Shown one piece after another: positions 8,341-17,516 of a stretch of DNA of 64,000 nt; the first letter of the stretch is position 1, and the number at the start of each line of letters is the position of its first letter. This stretch comes from Schaalia canis (GTDB taxonomy: Bacteria > Actinomycetota > Actinomycetes > Actinomycetales > Actinomycetaceae). Below the pieces are notes generated by a model, which was given only the letters and a program-made list of their open reading frames with translations, did not search any database and was not told where the DNA came from. The stretch covers positions 289,745 to 353,744 of the forward strand of contig NZ_RQZF01000003.1 of the NCBI RefSeq assembly GCF_003858455.1, given 5' to 3'. The position numbers and the translations under genes are program-made.

Positions 8341-10679
8341 GCTAATTCCTGACGCACAGCCTGAGCGGCACGCACCATATTCGTCAAGGACGCAACAGTC
8401 TCGTCGTAACCACGCGTCTTCAGACCACAGTCAGGGTTAACCCACAGTTGGTCGCCGGGAATATGCGCGCTGGCAATGCGAAGGAGTTCTTCTTGCTCTT
8501 CTTGCGAGGGAACACGCGGGGAGTGAATGTCATACACGCCCGGGCCGATCCCTCGGGAGTACTTGTGTGCGCCCAGGGGAACCACCACGTCCATACGCGA
8601 ACGGGCTGCCTCAATGGAGGTGACATCAGCATCCAGCCCATCAACAGCGTGGATAATCTCGCCAAACTCCGAGTAGCACAGGTGCGTGTGGATCTGCACC
8701 TCAGGAGCGGCCCCACCCGTCGCCAAACGGAAAGCACCCACCGACCACTCCAAGTACGCCTGTTGACGGTCAGCATCCAAAGGTAAGAGTTCACGCAATG
8801 CAGGCTCATCCACCTGGATAATCTCGATCCCTGCAGACACCAGGTCATCAATCTCATCACGCAGCGCCAAAGCAACCTGGGTGGCAGTGTCAGCCAAGGG
8901 CTGATCGTCACGAACGAAAGACCAGGCAAGAATCGTCACAGGGCCAGTCAGCATGCCTTTCACATGACGATCCGTGAGGGACTGAGCGTAGGCTGACCAG
9001 CGGACAGTCATCGGAGCCGGACGGCTGATATCACCCCACAGAATCGAGGGACGCGTCGCGCGAGTACCGTAAGACTGCACCCACCCGTTCGTTGTCACCG
9101 CACAGCCGTCAAGGAGTTCAGCGAAGTACTGAACCATGTCATTACGTTCGGCCTCACCGTGGACGAGGATGTCTAGGCCGATTTCCTCCTGAAGACGAAT
9201 GACCGACGCGATCTCCTCACGGAGGAACTGCTCGTAGGCGTCGACGTCGATCTCTCCGCGGCGGAAGGCAGCTCGCGCTCGACGAATTTCGGCTGTTTGC
9301 GGGAAAGACCCGATGGTGGTGGTCGCAAGCTCGGGGATATTCAACGCAAGCTGAGCAGCGCGCCTCTCAGTCTCTCCGGCTCGCGTGCGATCCTCCGCAG
9401 TGACAGCCGCTGCACGCTGGCGCACATGTTCAACACGGACACCCGGTGCATGCGCACGATCAGCAAGGATCTCGGCGTTCTCTTCGAGTGCCGTCACAAT
9501 AGTCTCCCTACCGTGAGCGAGCCCTTCGGCCAGCAGGGCAACATGCTCCACCTTCTGATCGGCAAAAGCCAGCCAACGGGCAAGACGAGCGTCAAGTGAG
9601 GGCTCATCAGCAACATCGTGTGGAACATGCTGAAGGTTATTCGCCGTAGCAACCGACACTGTGACCCCTGCCTGGCGGATACGCTCAAGAGTGGCCAAAG
9701 CCTGGCTGAGGTTCGTTTGCCAGATATTGCGCCCATCAATGACGCCCGCAACAAATGTTGTCCCCTCAAAAGCACGGGCGAAGGAGCCTTCTGCCAGCGC
9801 CTGCTCATCCAGACGCCCGCGAACCAAATCCGCCTGAATAGCCTCAACGGGAAGCGCCCCAAGACGAGTCTGAGCGTAGGAAGAATCCCCATAGGGGGCG
9901 GTCAGAAGAATAGCCGGACGATCGGCGCGAGCACCCAATTCCGTGTAGGCAGAGGTCACGAAGGCGAGGATTTCCTCTCGTGTATATCCCAAGGAATCCG
10001 AAACAAGGGCCGGCTCATCAAACTGCACCCAACGGGCTCCGGCCTCGTGAAGAGCGCGAAGGAGGGCCGCGTACCCTTCAACGACATCATCCAGACGTGA
10101 GATTGGTGCAAAGCCTTCTGGCGCCTCATCGGCTGCCTTTGCCAACAAAAGATAGGTGACGGGTCCAACGAGGACGGGACGCGAATCGATGCCCTGCGTG
10201 CGAGCCTCCTCAACATAGCCCACCAGGGTGCCAGCATGAGGTTCCACCGGAGTCTGCGGGGAAATCTCCGGCACCGAGTAGTGGTAGTTCGTGTCGAACC
10301 ATTTGGTCATCTCAAGAGGCTGATGTGTCTCATCGCCTCGGGCGAGCACGAAGTAACGGTCAATGTCACTCCCTTGCACATCTGCGAAGCGCAGCGGCGT
10401 CGCCCCCAAAGCCACGGTGGTGTCAAGAACCTGATCGTAGAGGCTGAAAGATTCGGGGATTGCACCATCCTGGCTGCTTAAACCCAGGTCCTTCAGACGT
10501 GAACGCACGTCGGCTCGCAGAGCAGCGGCAGTGACAGCGAGTTCAGCCTCGGTAATGGTGCCCTTCCAGTAGGCTTCAACGGCTTTCTTCAACTCTCGGC
10601 GTCGACCAATACGCGGATAGCCCAGGATCGTGGCGGGAGCAAGACCCGCAGTGCGATGTTCGGTGTTCGGTGCGCTCAT
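8337..10679 (-). CDS. metE: Cobalamin-independent methionine synthase
   Basis: A full-length (780-residue) MetE that transfers the methyl group of 5-methyl-THF-polyglutamate to homocysteine in the cytoplasm. The N-terminal half begins ILGYPRIGRRRELKKAVEAYW, the typical duplicated barrel start. The C-terminal catalytic half begins TTTIGSFPQTAEIRRAR. Zinc ligands are visible in IHTHLCYSEF (His and Cys) and WVNPDCGLKTR (Cys). GAAAGAG lies 4-5 nt before the ATG. It is the first gene of the operon with core-MetE and metF, with ATGA-type overlap to the next gene. A leader of about 200 bases with a palindrome (10875-10908) lies upstream and probably carries its regulation. Confidence 0.95.
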   Translation of the reverse strand: MSAPNTEHRTAGLAPATILGYPRIGRRRELKKAVEAYWKGTITEAELAVTAAALRADVRSRLKDLGLSSQDGAIPESFSLYDQVLDTTVALGATPLRFADVQGSDIDRYFVLARGDETHQPLEMTKWFDTNYHYSVPEISPQTPVEPHAGTLVGYVEEARTQGIDSRPVLVGPVTYLLLAKAADEAPEGFAPISRLDDVVEGYAALLRALHEAGARWVQFDEPALVSDSLGYTREEILAFVTSAYTELGARADRPAILLTAPYGDSSYAQTRLGALPVEAIQADLVRGRLDEQALAEGSFARAFEGTTFVAGVIDGRNIWQTNLSQALATLERIRQAGVTVSVATANNLQHVPHDVADEPSLDARLARWLAFADQKVEHVALLAEGLAHGRETIVTALEENAEILADRAHAPGVRVEHVRQRAAAVTAEDRTRAGETERRAAQLALNIPELATTTIGSFPQTAEIRRARAAFRRGEIDVDAYEQFLREEIASVIRLQEEIGLDILVHGEAERNDMVQYFAELLDGCAVTTNGWVQSYGTRATRPSILWGDISRPAPMTVRWSAYAQSLTDRHVKGMLTGPVTILAWSFVRDDQPLADTATQVALALRDEIDDLVSAGIEIIQVDEPALRELLPLDADRQQAYLEWSVGAFRLATGGAAPEVQIHTHLCYSEFGEIIHAVDGLDADVTSIEAARSRMDVVVPLGAHKYSRGIGPGVYDIHSPRVPSQEEQEELLRIASAHIPGDQLWVNPDCGLKTRGYDETVASLTNMVRAAQAVRQELA

Positions 10680-10874
10680 GATGCTCTTTCATTGTGCGGA
10701 GTATGGGAGGAGGGCCTCTGTGAGGGCAACACCTCTATGCCTGTTGACAGTTCCGAACGGTAGCAAGGGGGTAAAAGGCCTCTCCCAGGGGCACAACATT
10801 TTGGACTTTTGTAACGGGAGGCGTCAGCCCTCTCAAGGCTGCTGCCCGCCCACTAGCAATCTGTACACCTTGGC

Positions 10875-10908
10875 GCATGATGTACATGGTGCACCACGTA
10901 CATCATGC
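10875..10908. promoter_or_regulatory. Near-perfect 34-bp palindrome, putative metE operator
   Basis: Arms GCATGATGTAC (10875-10885) and GTACATCATGC (10898-10908) are perfect complements, and the centre TGGTGCACCA is itself palindromic. Only one base pair (A/C) breaks the 34-bp symmetry. It lies 196 bases upstream of metE, beyond the terminator of the preceding gene. Its size and position suggest an operator for a dimeric or tetrameric repressor. The regulator is not identified and no gene for one adjoins. Confidence 0.6.
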
Positions 10909-10984
10909 ATTAACCCGTACATTTCTCTGCTTGGGCACAGATGCTGCACAATGTGGCTGCAGAATGTGGCTGCGCAAAGCAAAA

Positions 10985-11016
10985 GTCCGCGTGGCAGGAA
11001 AACCTGCCACGCGGAC
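10985..11016 (-). terminator. Terminator of the nuo-prenyl synthase operon
   Basis: A 14-bp perfect stem (GTCCGCGTGGCAGG and its complement) with a 4-nt loop, followed on the minus strand by TTTTGCTTTG. It lies 52 bases past the stop codon of the prenyl synthase gene, so it closes the long minus-strand operon. Confidence 0.85.
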
Positions 11017-11068
11017 CTTGAAAAGCCTCAACGGCTGCACCGTCAACCGGTGCCGGACTCATAATGGC

Positions 11069-12082
11069 CTACACCATCCGGTCCACCATCAAATGAGCAA
11101 AAGACACCAGCGCCGTCTTTGCCTCGCCCTCAGGCAAAGCATCACACTCAGCAATGGCATCAGCGGCCCATTCACGAGCCATCTGACGGGTTTCCTCCAC
11201 CACATCATGCTCGCGTAAAGCAGCCACAACCTCAGCCAGGGCTTCATCGGACGACAGATCCCCCGCCAGCATCGACAAAATACGAGCACCAGCCGGGTCA
11301 ATGGTGCCCTCTGCCTGACGGCGGCGCAGCAACAAGACAGGCAGGGTGTCAACGCCCTCACGCAGATCCGTGCCCGGCGTCTTCCCAGAGGTCACTACCT
11401 CGGAGGCAAAATCGAGTACGTCGTCAGCGATCTGGAAGGCCACGCCAATCTTTTCACCAAAGCGGGCCACGGTTGCAGCAATCTCCTCACCCGCACCACC
11501 GTGGAAAGCCCCAAAGTGGGCGGCCGAGGACAGCAGCGACCCGGTCTTATCAGCGAGAACCTGAATGTAGAACTCCACCGGATCCGCGCCTTCAGTCACG
11601 CCGAAGGTCTCATTGAGCTGGCCGATGCACAAGCGCTCAAAGGTATGCGCGTGATAGGCCACAGACTCCGGTCCCAAAGAAGCAACCAGCACTGAAGCGC
11701 GGGCGAAGAGGACATCTCCAGCGAGAATCGCCCGATTATTGCCCCACTGATGCTGAGCTGAAGGCACACCACGACGAGTGGGAGCCGAATCCATCACATC
11801 ATCGTGGTAGAGCGAGGCCAAGTGCGTCAGCTCAATCGCTGTTGCAGCATTTAAGACCTTCTCGCCAAGGGCAAGCTGCGGGGTGCCGAACTGTGCGCAC
11901 GTCAAGGTCAGCAGAGGGCGAATACGCTTACCCCCCGCGACAGCAAGATGCGAGGTCAGTTCGTCAATGAGATCCCGCGAACCAGAAACAGCCTGGTGAA
12001 GGGATTCTTCGACGGCCTCGAGGCCCGGCAGAATGCGGGCCTCGAGGTCAGGAACGTGAAGATCGGGTGTGGAGACGTTCAC
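11069..12082 (-). CDS. Polyprenyl diphosphate synthase (menaquinone side chain)
   Basis: A trans-isoprenyl diphosphate synthase of 337 residues that condenses isopentenyl units into the long prenyl tail used by MenA. The first aspartate-rich motif is YHDDVMDSAPTRRG near residue 93, and the second is QIADDVLDF near 218. PLLTLTCAQFG and GGKRIRP are also typical of the family. The residues before the first motif are small, which favours a long product, but chain length cannot be fixed from sequence. Start is a GTG at 12082 that overlaps the nuoN stop (GTGA), so it is the last gene of the complex I operon. Cotranscription with NADH dehydrogenase links quinone supply to quinone reduction. Confidence 0.87.
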   Translation of the reverse strand: MNVSTPDLHVPDLEARILPGLEAVEESLHQAVSGSRDLIDELTSHLAVAGGKRIRPLLTLTCAQFGTPQLALGEKVLNAATAIELTHLASLYHDDVMDSAPTRRGVPSAQHQWGNNRAILAGDVLFARASVLVASLGPESVAYHAHTFERLCIGQLNETFGVTEGADPVEFYIQVLADKTGSLLSSAAHFGAFHGGAGEEIAATVARFGEKIGVAFQIADDVLDFASEVVTSGKTPGTDLREGVDTLPVLLLRRRQAEGTIDPAGARILSMLAGDLSSDEALAEVVAALREHDVVEETRQMAREWAADAIAECDALPEGEAKTALVSFAHLMVDRMV

Positions 12083-13647
12083 GGGAGAAGCACGACCACC
12101 TGATTGAGTAGGGACAGGACTGGAGCCGGGAAGAGGCCCAGAACGATCGTACCCAATGCGGCGACAATAATCGCAACGGTGCTCAAACCTTCAGAACGAA
12201 CAATGACTACCTCACCCGTGGGTTCCTCGAAGAAGAGCACCCGTACAACACGGAAGTAGAAGAAGGCCGTCACAGCCGAGCATGCCAGTGCCAGGCCGAC
12301 AAGGTAGCCCCATCCACCGGCGAAAGCATCGGCAAAAACAACGAACTTTCCAATGAAACCAGCGGTCAGCGGGATGCCTGCGAAGGACAAAAGGAACACG
12401 AGGAATGCTCCTGCCACCACCGGATTGGTGCGGCCAAGGCCCGACCAGCGTGTGAAATCTGTGACCTCAGCACCAATAGCACCCTCACTGTCCTGGCGGC
12501 GCACAAGCGACACCACACCAAAGGCGCCAACGGTAGCCAAACCGTAGGTCAACAGGTAGAACAGCACGTTGCCCGACGAACCCTGCACCAGCGAGAACAC
12601 ACCCAGCAGGATGAAACCCGCGTGTGCAATCGACGAGTAGGCGAGCATGCGCTTAATGTCGGTCTGCACAAGGCCAGCGAAGGTGCCGACGAGCATCGTC
12701 AGAGCGGCAATACCCACCAGGACCCACGACAGTTCCCACTGTAGGGCGCCAGCAACCACCTGGTAGAAGCGCAGCATTGCGGCAAATGCCGCAACCTTCA
12801 CAGCGGCAGCCATGAAGCCAGTAACAGGGGTTGGAGCGCCGGTGTATACATCAGGTGTCCAGGCGTGGAAGGGGGCTGCACCCACCTTGAACAGCAGGCC
12901 GACCATGACCATGAACACGCCGATGAACAGCAGCCAGTCCATATTCACCATGCTCGGAATTGCGGTGGCCACCTGAGTGATGGTGAGTGAACCGGAGAAG
13001 CCGTACAGCAGGGCCGAACCCATGAGCATGAAGCCCGAGGCGAAGGCACCCAGCAGGAAGTACTTCAGAGCGGCTTCCTGCGAGAGCTGGCGGCGGCGGC
13101 GAGCCGTCGCAGCGAGGATGTATAGCGGCAGGGACATCACTTCAAGCGCCACGAACAGAGCGATGAAGGAGTTCGCTGCGGGGAAGACCATCATGCCGCC
13201 CAGGGAGAACAGCACGAGGGAGAAAATCTCGGTCCGCTGGTAGTTCTTCGCGTCAGTAAGTTCTTCTTCGTGTGAGCCTGGACGATCCGAAGGCTGGCCT
13301 GCGAAAGCGCCATCCCCGATCTCCGAGCGATCAGCGATCACGAGGACCGCAAAGAAGCCCAGGACGGCAAGAATGAACTGTGCTGCGAGGGTCAGCGGAT
13401 CTTCGATGTATTCCCCCAGAGACTGCGGTGCTGCAGCCACGGGGATCCACCGCAGGGCGAGGACGCTAGCCGCACCCATAGTGGAGACCAATGCGATGCC
13501 GATACCCATGGCGCGACGCAGGCGCACGGGCGCGAGAGCTTCAGCCAAGACAGCGACAACGGCGCCACCCAGGACGATGATGATGGGTAGCAGCGACACC
13601 CACGCGATGGTGGGGGCGACAAATTCGTCGACGGGAAGGTTATTCAC
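12079..13647 (-). CDS. nuoN: NADH-quinone oxidoreductase subunit N
   Basis: A membrane-arm antiporter-like subunit of complex I, 522 residues with about 14 hydrophobic segments. It carries the proton-channel family pattern, including KVGAAPFHAWTPDVYTGAPTPVTGFMAAAVK near the middle and the conserved lysine in DIKRMLAYSSIAHAG. Starts at GTG 13647, 6 nt after AAGGGAG, overlapping the nuoM stop by 4 bases. Its length is in the family's usual range. It pumps protons together with NuoL and NuoM. Confidence 0.95.
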   Translation of the reverse strand: MNNLPVDEFVAPTIAWVSLLPIIIVLGGAVVAVLAEALAPVRLRRAMGIGIALVSTMGAASVLALRWIPVAAAPQSLGEYIEDPLTLAAQFILAVLGFFAVLVIADRSEIGDGAFAGQPSDRPGSHEEELTDAKNYQRTEIFSLVLFSLGGMMVFPAANSFIALFVALEVMSLPLYILAATARRRRQLSQEAALKYFLLGAFASGFMLMGSALLYGFSGSLTITQVATAIPSMVNMDWLLFIGVFMVMVGLLFKVGAAPFHAWTPDVYTGAPTPVTGFMAAAVKVAAFAAMLRFYQVVAGALQWELSWVLVGIAALTMLVGTFAGLVQTDIKRMLAYSSIAHAGFILLGVFSLVQGSSGNVLFYLLTYGLATVGAFGVVSLVRRQDSEGAIGAEVTDFTRWSGLGRTNPVVAGAFLVFLLSFAGIPLTAGFIGKFVVFADAFAGGWGYLVGLALACSAVTAFFYFRVVRVLFFEEPTGEVVIVRSEGLSTVAIIVAALGTIVLGLFPAPVLSLLNQVVVLLP

Positions 13648-15191
13648 TTCGCGCTCCCTTCGGTGGCGACGTGGGAGGCAGCCACCAGAGTGGTAGCAGC
13701 CTCATCAGCGATAGGGGTCAGCGAGGAAACAAGCGGTGCTGCCCACACGCCCAGGATGACCATTGCGGCAATCAAGGGAGCAACGACAACCTTCTCACGA
13801 CCGTTGAGGTCTTCAAGTGAAGCGTTCTTCCCTGCCGGGCGACCGGTAAAGACGCGCTGGTAGGGCAGCAGAACGTAGACGGCAGCCACAACGACGCCCA
13901 GAACAGCGAACACAGCCAAGCCCGCTGAGGCTGACCATGTGCCCATGAGGACCAGGTATTCGGGGACGAAGCCGGACAGGCCGGGCAGGGCGATTGAGGC
14001 CATAGCGGACACGAGCCACAGGCCGGCCAGGATTGGGGTGACGCGCTGCATACCGACGTAGTCGCGCATGTCACGACTGCCACCGCGTTCTGCGAGGAAG
14101 CCCGAGATGAGGAACATTGCTGCGATTGAAACGCCGTGAGCGACCATGTACACCATGGCACCGGTCATGGCGATGGACGAGCCGACAAAGATGCCCAAAA
14201 CCATGAAACCGAAGTGGGATACGGAGGTGTAGGACACCAAGCGCATGATGTCGTTCTGGCCGATAGCAGCGAAGCCGCCCCACAGGATCGACACAACAGC
14301 GAGGATGCACAACACCAGGGCTGCTTGAGCCGACGCGACGGGGAAGAGCCGCAGGACCAGGGCGATCATCCCGAAAGTACCGATCTTGTCGAGCACGCCG
14401 ACAAGCAGTACCGAGGTACCGGGGCGGGCCACGGCGGCAGTGTCAGGCAGCCAGGTGTGGACGGGCACCATCGGGGCTTTGATAGCAAAAGCAATCATGA
14501 AGCTGACGAACACACCCATCTGCAGGCCTGCAGGCAGGTTGCCTGAGAGGCTGGAAAGGGTGTCCAAGCGGAAGAAGGTGGCGGAGTGCTCCGGGATTGC
14601 TGCCCAGAGAGCAACCATGCCACCGAGCATTGCCAGACCGCCAGCCAACGAGAAGAGCAGGAACTTCATCGCGGCACGACGACGCGCCTCAATATCACCC
14701 ACACCGTAGCGACCAATCATCAGGTACAGCGGGATGAGCATTGCTTCAAAGGCGAAGTAGAACAGGACAACGTCGAAAGCAGCGAAGATCAGGACCATGA
14801 AGGTTTCCAGGAGCAGAATCAACGCCAGGTAGCCGCGAGGGTCCTCATCCGAGTCTGCCCATGCGGCGCCAATGACGATCGGTACCAGGGCCACGGCCAA
14901 GAGGACCATCACCAGGCCAAGGGCATTAACGCCCAGCGCCCAGGAGACACCCATTGGAGGAATCCAGGAGTAGGACTCGACCATCTGATAGGTGCCCGAC
15001 TCTGACCAGTCAAAGGCTGTGGCGGCTGCGAATACAGCCAGGATCAATTCGATGATCGACACACCCAGAGCGATCGGGCGTGCCTGGGGTCGAAGCCCCG
15101 GAATAGCCACAACCAGCGCACCCAGCAGTGGCAGCACCACGAGGATGCTCAACCACGGGGTGGTGGCGGGGATGAGAGTGCTGATTTCCAT
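13644..15191 (-). CDS. nuoM: NADH-quinone oxidoreductase subunit M
   Basis: A second antiporter-like proton-pumping subunit of complex I, 515 residues and about 14 transmembrane helices. Typical motifs are FEAMLIPLYLMIGRYG, KAPMVPVHTWLPDTAAVARP with the channel lysine, and NDIMRLVSYTSVSHFGFM. An upstream in-frame GTG at 15212 overlaps the nuoL stop, but the ATG at 15191 sits 5 nt after GGAGGAG, the strongest ribosome site nearby, and gives a normal N-terminus (MEISTLIPATTPW). It lies between nuoL and nuoN in the operon. Confidence 0.95.
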   Translation of the reverse strand: MEISTLIPATTPWLSILVVLPLLGALVVAIPGLRPQARPIALGVSIIELILAVFAAATAFDWSESGTYQMVESYSWIPPMGVSWALGVNALGLVMVLLAVALVPIVIGAAWADSDEDPRGYLALILLLETFMVLIFAAFDVVLFYFAFEAMLIPLYLMIGRYGVGDIEARRRAAMKFLLFSLAGGLAMLGGMVALWAAIPEHSATFFRLDTLSSLSGNLPAGLQMGVFVSFMIAFAIKAPMVPVHTWLPDTAAVARPGTSVLLVGVLDKIGTFGMIALVLRLFPVASAQAALVLCILAVVSILWGGFAAIGQNDIMRLVSYTSVSHFGFMVLGIFVGSSIAMTGAMVYMVAHGVSIAAMFLISGFLAERGGSRDMRDYVGMQRVTPILAGLWLVSAMASIALPGLSGFVPEYLVLMGTWSASAGLAVFAVLGVVVAAVYVLLPYQRVFTGRPAGKNASLEDLNGREKVVVAPLIAAMVILGVWAAPLVSSLTPIADEAATTLVAASHVATEGSAK

Positions 15192-15208
15192 GAGTTCTCC
15201 TCCCACGC

Positions 15209-17203
15209 TCACAGCTGGAAACCGATAATGACGACCAGGGACAGCAGGACGCCGCCCAGGATGTAGGACGCGTAGGTGCGGGCGTTACCGGTTTGCGTGA
15301 TGCTCACCAGGCGACCCAATCCCTTTGCGGATGCGGCCACTCCATTGACTATGCCGTCCACTGCACGCTTGTCGCCACCGGCGGCCACGGCCACAAGAGC
15401 GGTACCGGGGGTGACAACGAGGGTGTCGTTAATGGCGTCTTGGAAGAGGTCGTTGCGGGCGGCGTGCACGAGGGCGTTAGCCGCAGGAACGGAGGTGGGA
15501 ACCTCGCCCTTGCCGTACTTGGCCCACGCCAGTGCCGCACCGAGAGCCACAAGGATCAGGGAGGCGGCCATAATGACGGGGATCGGCAACACGGGGTGCC
15601 CGTGCTCGGTAGCACCGATAGCGGGGGTCAGCCATACGGAGAAGAAGTCTCCGATGGAGAGCAGCCCACCAATGGCAACCGCTCCCACAGCCAGGATGAT
15701 CATTGGAATGGTCATCAAAGGTCCCGACTCGTGGGGGTGCACGGGCGCGCCTTCAGCTTCAGTGGTCCAGCGGGCGGTGCCGTGGAAGGTCATGAAGAAC
15801 AGACGCGACATGTAGAAGGCTGTCAGCCCTGCACCAAAGAGTGCGATACCGCCAAAGACCCATCCGGCCCAGGGGGCGGGGTTACCGGCAAAGGTATCCA
15901 TTGAGAACGCGGCCTCAATGATCTTGTCCTTGGACCAGAAGCCCGAGAACGGGGGCACGCCCAGGATGGCCAGCCAGCCCATCATGAAGGTCAGCCAGGT
16001 GACTGTCATGGCGGTGCGTAGAGCGCCGAAGCGTCGCATATTGACCTGATCGCCCATGCCGTGCATGACCGAGCCCGCACCAAGGAACATAAGCGCCTTG
16101 AAGAAGCCGTGGGTGAAAAGGTGGAAGATGGCGAACGCCCAGCCGATGGGGCCAAGGCCAGCGCCGAGCATCATGTAGCCGATCTGGCTCATGGTGGAGG
16201 CTGCCAGCACCTTCTTCATGTCGTCCTTGGCGGCACCAACGATGGCACCAAAGAGCAGGGTGATAGCACCAATGATGGTAACAACGGTGGCGGCAACGGG
16301 GGCAGCCTGGTAGACAGCACCGGAGCGAACCACGAGGTACACGCCAGCGGTCACCATGGTGGCTGCGTGAATGAGGGCTGACACGGGGGTCGGGCCTGCC
16401 ATTGCGTCGCCCAGCCATGCCTGGAGGGGGAATTGCGCGGACTTACCGCAGGCACCCACCAGCAGGAAGATACCGATCATGGTGGCCTGCGCGACAGGAA
16501 TCTCAGAGACTCCGTGGGCAACGGCTTCCATATTGACGGTGCCGAAGTTAGCGACCATGGCCATCATGGCCAGGAGCAATCCCATGTCACCAACACGGTT
16601 CATAACAAAGGCCTTCTTTGCAGCCTTGGCGTAGTCGGGAACGTCATTCCAGAAGCCAATGAGCAGGTAGGAGGCCAAGCCCACGCCTTCCCAACCGATG
16701 AAGAGCACCGCGTAGGAGTCACCCAGAACCAGGGTGAGCATGGCGGCGATGAAGAGGTTGAGATAGGCGAAGAAGCGGCGGCGATCCTTGTCGTGCTCCA
16801 TGTAGGCCACGGCGTACACGTGGATAAGGGAGCCGACGAGGGTGACCAGCATGACGAAGGTCATCGACAGCGGGTCCACCATAAGGCCAAAGTCCACGGA
16901 GAACTCTCCGGCGGGAATCCAGCTAAACAGGGTGGACGCATAGCGGCGGCCTTCAGGCGCAGTGCCCAGCATCTGAATAAGGATGGCAACGCCGACGGCG
17001 AAGGAGGACCAGGAGGCGAGGACGCCCATCCAGTGGCCCCACTTATCCGTGTGGCGTCCAGCCAGCAGCAAGAATGCGGCGCTGGCCAGGGGAATTGCGA
17101 TCATCAGCCACGCAAAGGAGGCTGCGCCGGTGGCAGCTACGGGCTCAGCGATCGTGCCATGCCCATCCATACCCACCAGGGCGGGGAGGAATCCGATGTT
17201 CAT
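15209..17203 (-). CDS. nuoL: NADH-quinone oxidoreductase subunit L
   Basis: The distal membrane-arm proton pump of complex I, 664 residues. It shows the family's WEGVGLASYLLIGFW, KSAQFPLQAWLGDAMAGPTP and DDMKKVLAASTMSQIGYM motifs, with the lysines of the proton path. The C-terminus continues into the long amphipathic lateral helix that braces NuoM and NuoN. Start ATG at 17203 follows GGGAGG by 7 nt. A 13-base gap separates it from nuoK. Confidence 0.96.
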   Translation of the reverse strand: MNIGFLPALVGMDGHGTIAEPVAATGAASFAWLMIAIPLASAAFLLLAGRHTDKWGHWMGVLASWSSFAVGVAILIQMLGTAPEGRRYASTLFSWIPAGEFSVDFGLMVDPLSMTFVMLVTLVGSLIHVYAVAYMEHDKDRRRFFAYLNLFIAAMLTLVLGDSYAVLFIGWEGVGLASYLLIGFWNDVPDYAKAAKKAFVMNRVGDMGLLLAMMAMVANFGTVNMEAVAHGVSEIPVAQATMIGIFLLVGACGKSAQFPLQAWLGDAMAGPTPVSALIHAATMVTAGVYLVVRSGAVYQAAPVAATVVTIIGAITLLFGAIVGAAKDDMKKVLAASTMSQIGYMMLGAGLGPIGWAFAIFHLFTHGFFKALMFLGAGSVMHGMGDQVNMRRFGALRTAMTVTWLTFMMGWLAILGVPPFSGFWSKDKIIEAAFSMDTFAGNPAPWAGWVFGGIALFGAGLTAFYMSRLFFMTFHGTARWTTEAEGAPVHPHESGPLMTIPMIILAVGAVAIGGLLSIGDFFSVWLTPAIGATEHGHPVLPIPVIMAASLILVALGAALAWAKYGKGEVPTSVPAANALVHAARNDLFQDAINDTLVVTPGTALVAVAAGGDKRAVDGIVNGVAASAKGLGRLVSITQTGNARTYASYILGGVLLSLVVIIGFQL

Positions 17204-17216
17204 TGAGTGACCTCCC

Positions 17217-17516
17217 TCAGTTCTTCAGCAGGTTGACGTCGTCAACGCTCGTGGTGGCGCGCGACTTGAAGATGGACACGATGATGGCCAGACCCACCAC
17301 AACTTCTGCGGCGGCGACGATCATGACGAAGAAAGCCATGATTTCGCCGGCAACCTCGCCGTGAATACGTGAGAATGTCACGAGGGTGAGGTTGGCCGAG
17401 TTGAGCATGAGTTCAACACCCATGAGGGAGATGACCGCCGAGCGGCGCACCATCACAATGACGGCTCCCAGGGTGAAGAGGATGGCGGCAAGCAGCAGGT
17501 AGTATGCGAGGCTCAC
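17217..17516 (-). CDS. nuoK: NADH-quinone oxidoreductase subunit K
   Basis: A small membrane subunit (99 residues, three helices) related to MrpC. Conserved glutamates of the proton path are in [18 protein letters not shown] and [19 protein letters not shown]. Its length is standard. The GTG start at 17516 overlaps the nuoJ stop by 4 bases. Confidence 0.95.
   Translation of the reverse strand: MSLAYYLLLAAILFTLGAVIVMVRRSAVISLMGVELMLNSANLTLVTFSRIHGEVAGEIMAFFVMIVAAAEVVVGLAIIVSIFKSRATTSVDDVNLLKN

Larger units (their letters stand above)
10680..11068 (-). other. Leader/promoter region of the metE operon
   Basis: Holds the terminator of the prenyl synthase gene (10985-11016), a palindrome (10875-10908) and about 195 bases of leader before metE. 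The leader was compared by eye with cobalamin, SAM-I/IV and SAH riboswitch consensus boxes, and none matched. A stem CAGCC/GGCTG around TTGAGAG occurs within it. Confidence 0.5.

Noticed and set aside
10689..10799. A 36-codon frame (MLCPWERPF...) in the metE leader, ending just before metE, as a possible leader peptide
   Set aside because: No ribosome site, no run of methionine codons, and composition like noncoding sequence.
10680..10870. A cobalamin or SAM riboswitch before metE
   Set aside because: Expected conserved boxes were not found by eye; a covariance-model scan would be decisive.
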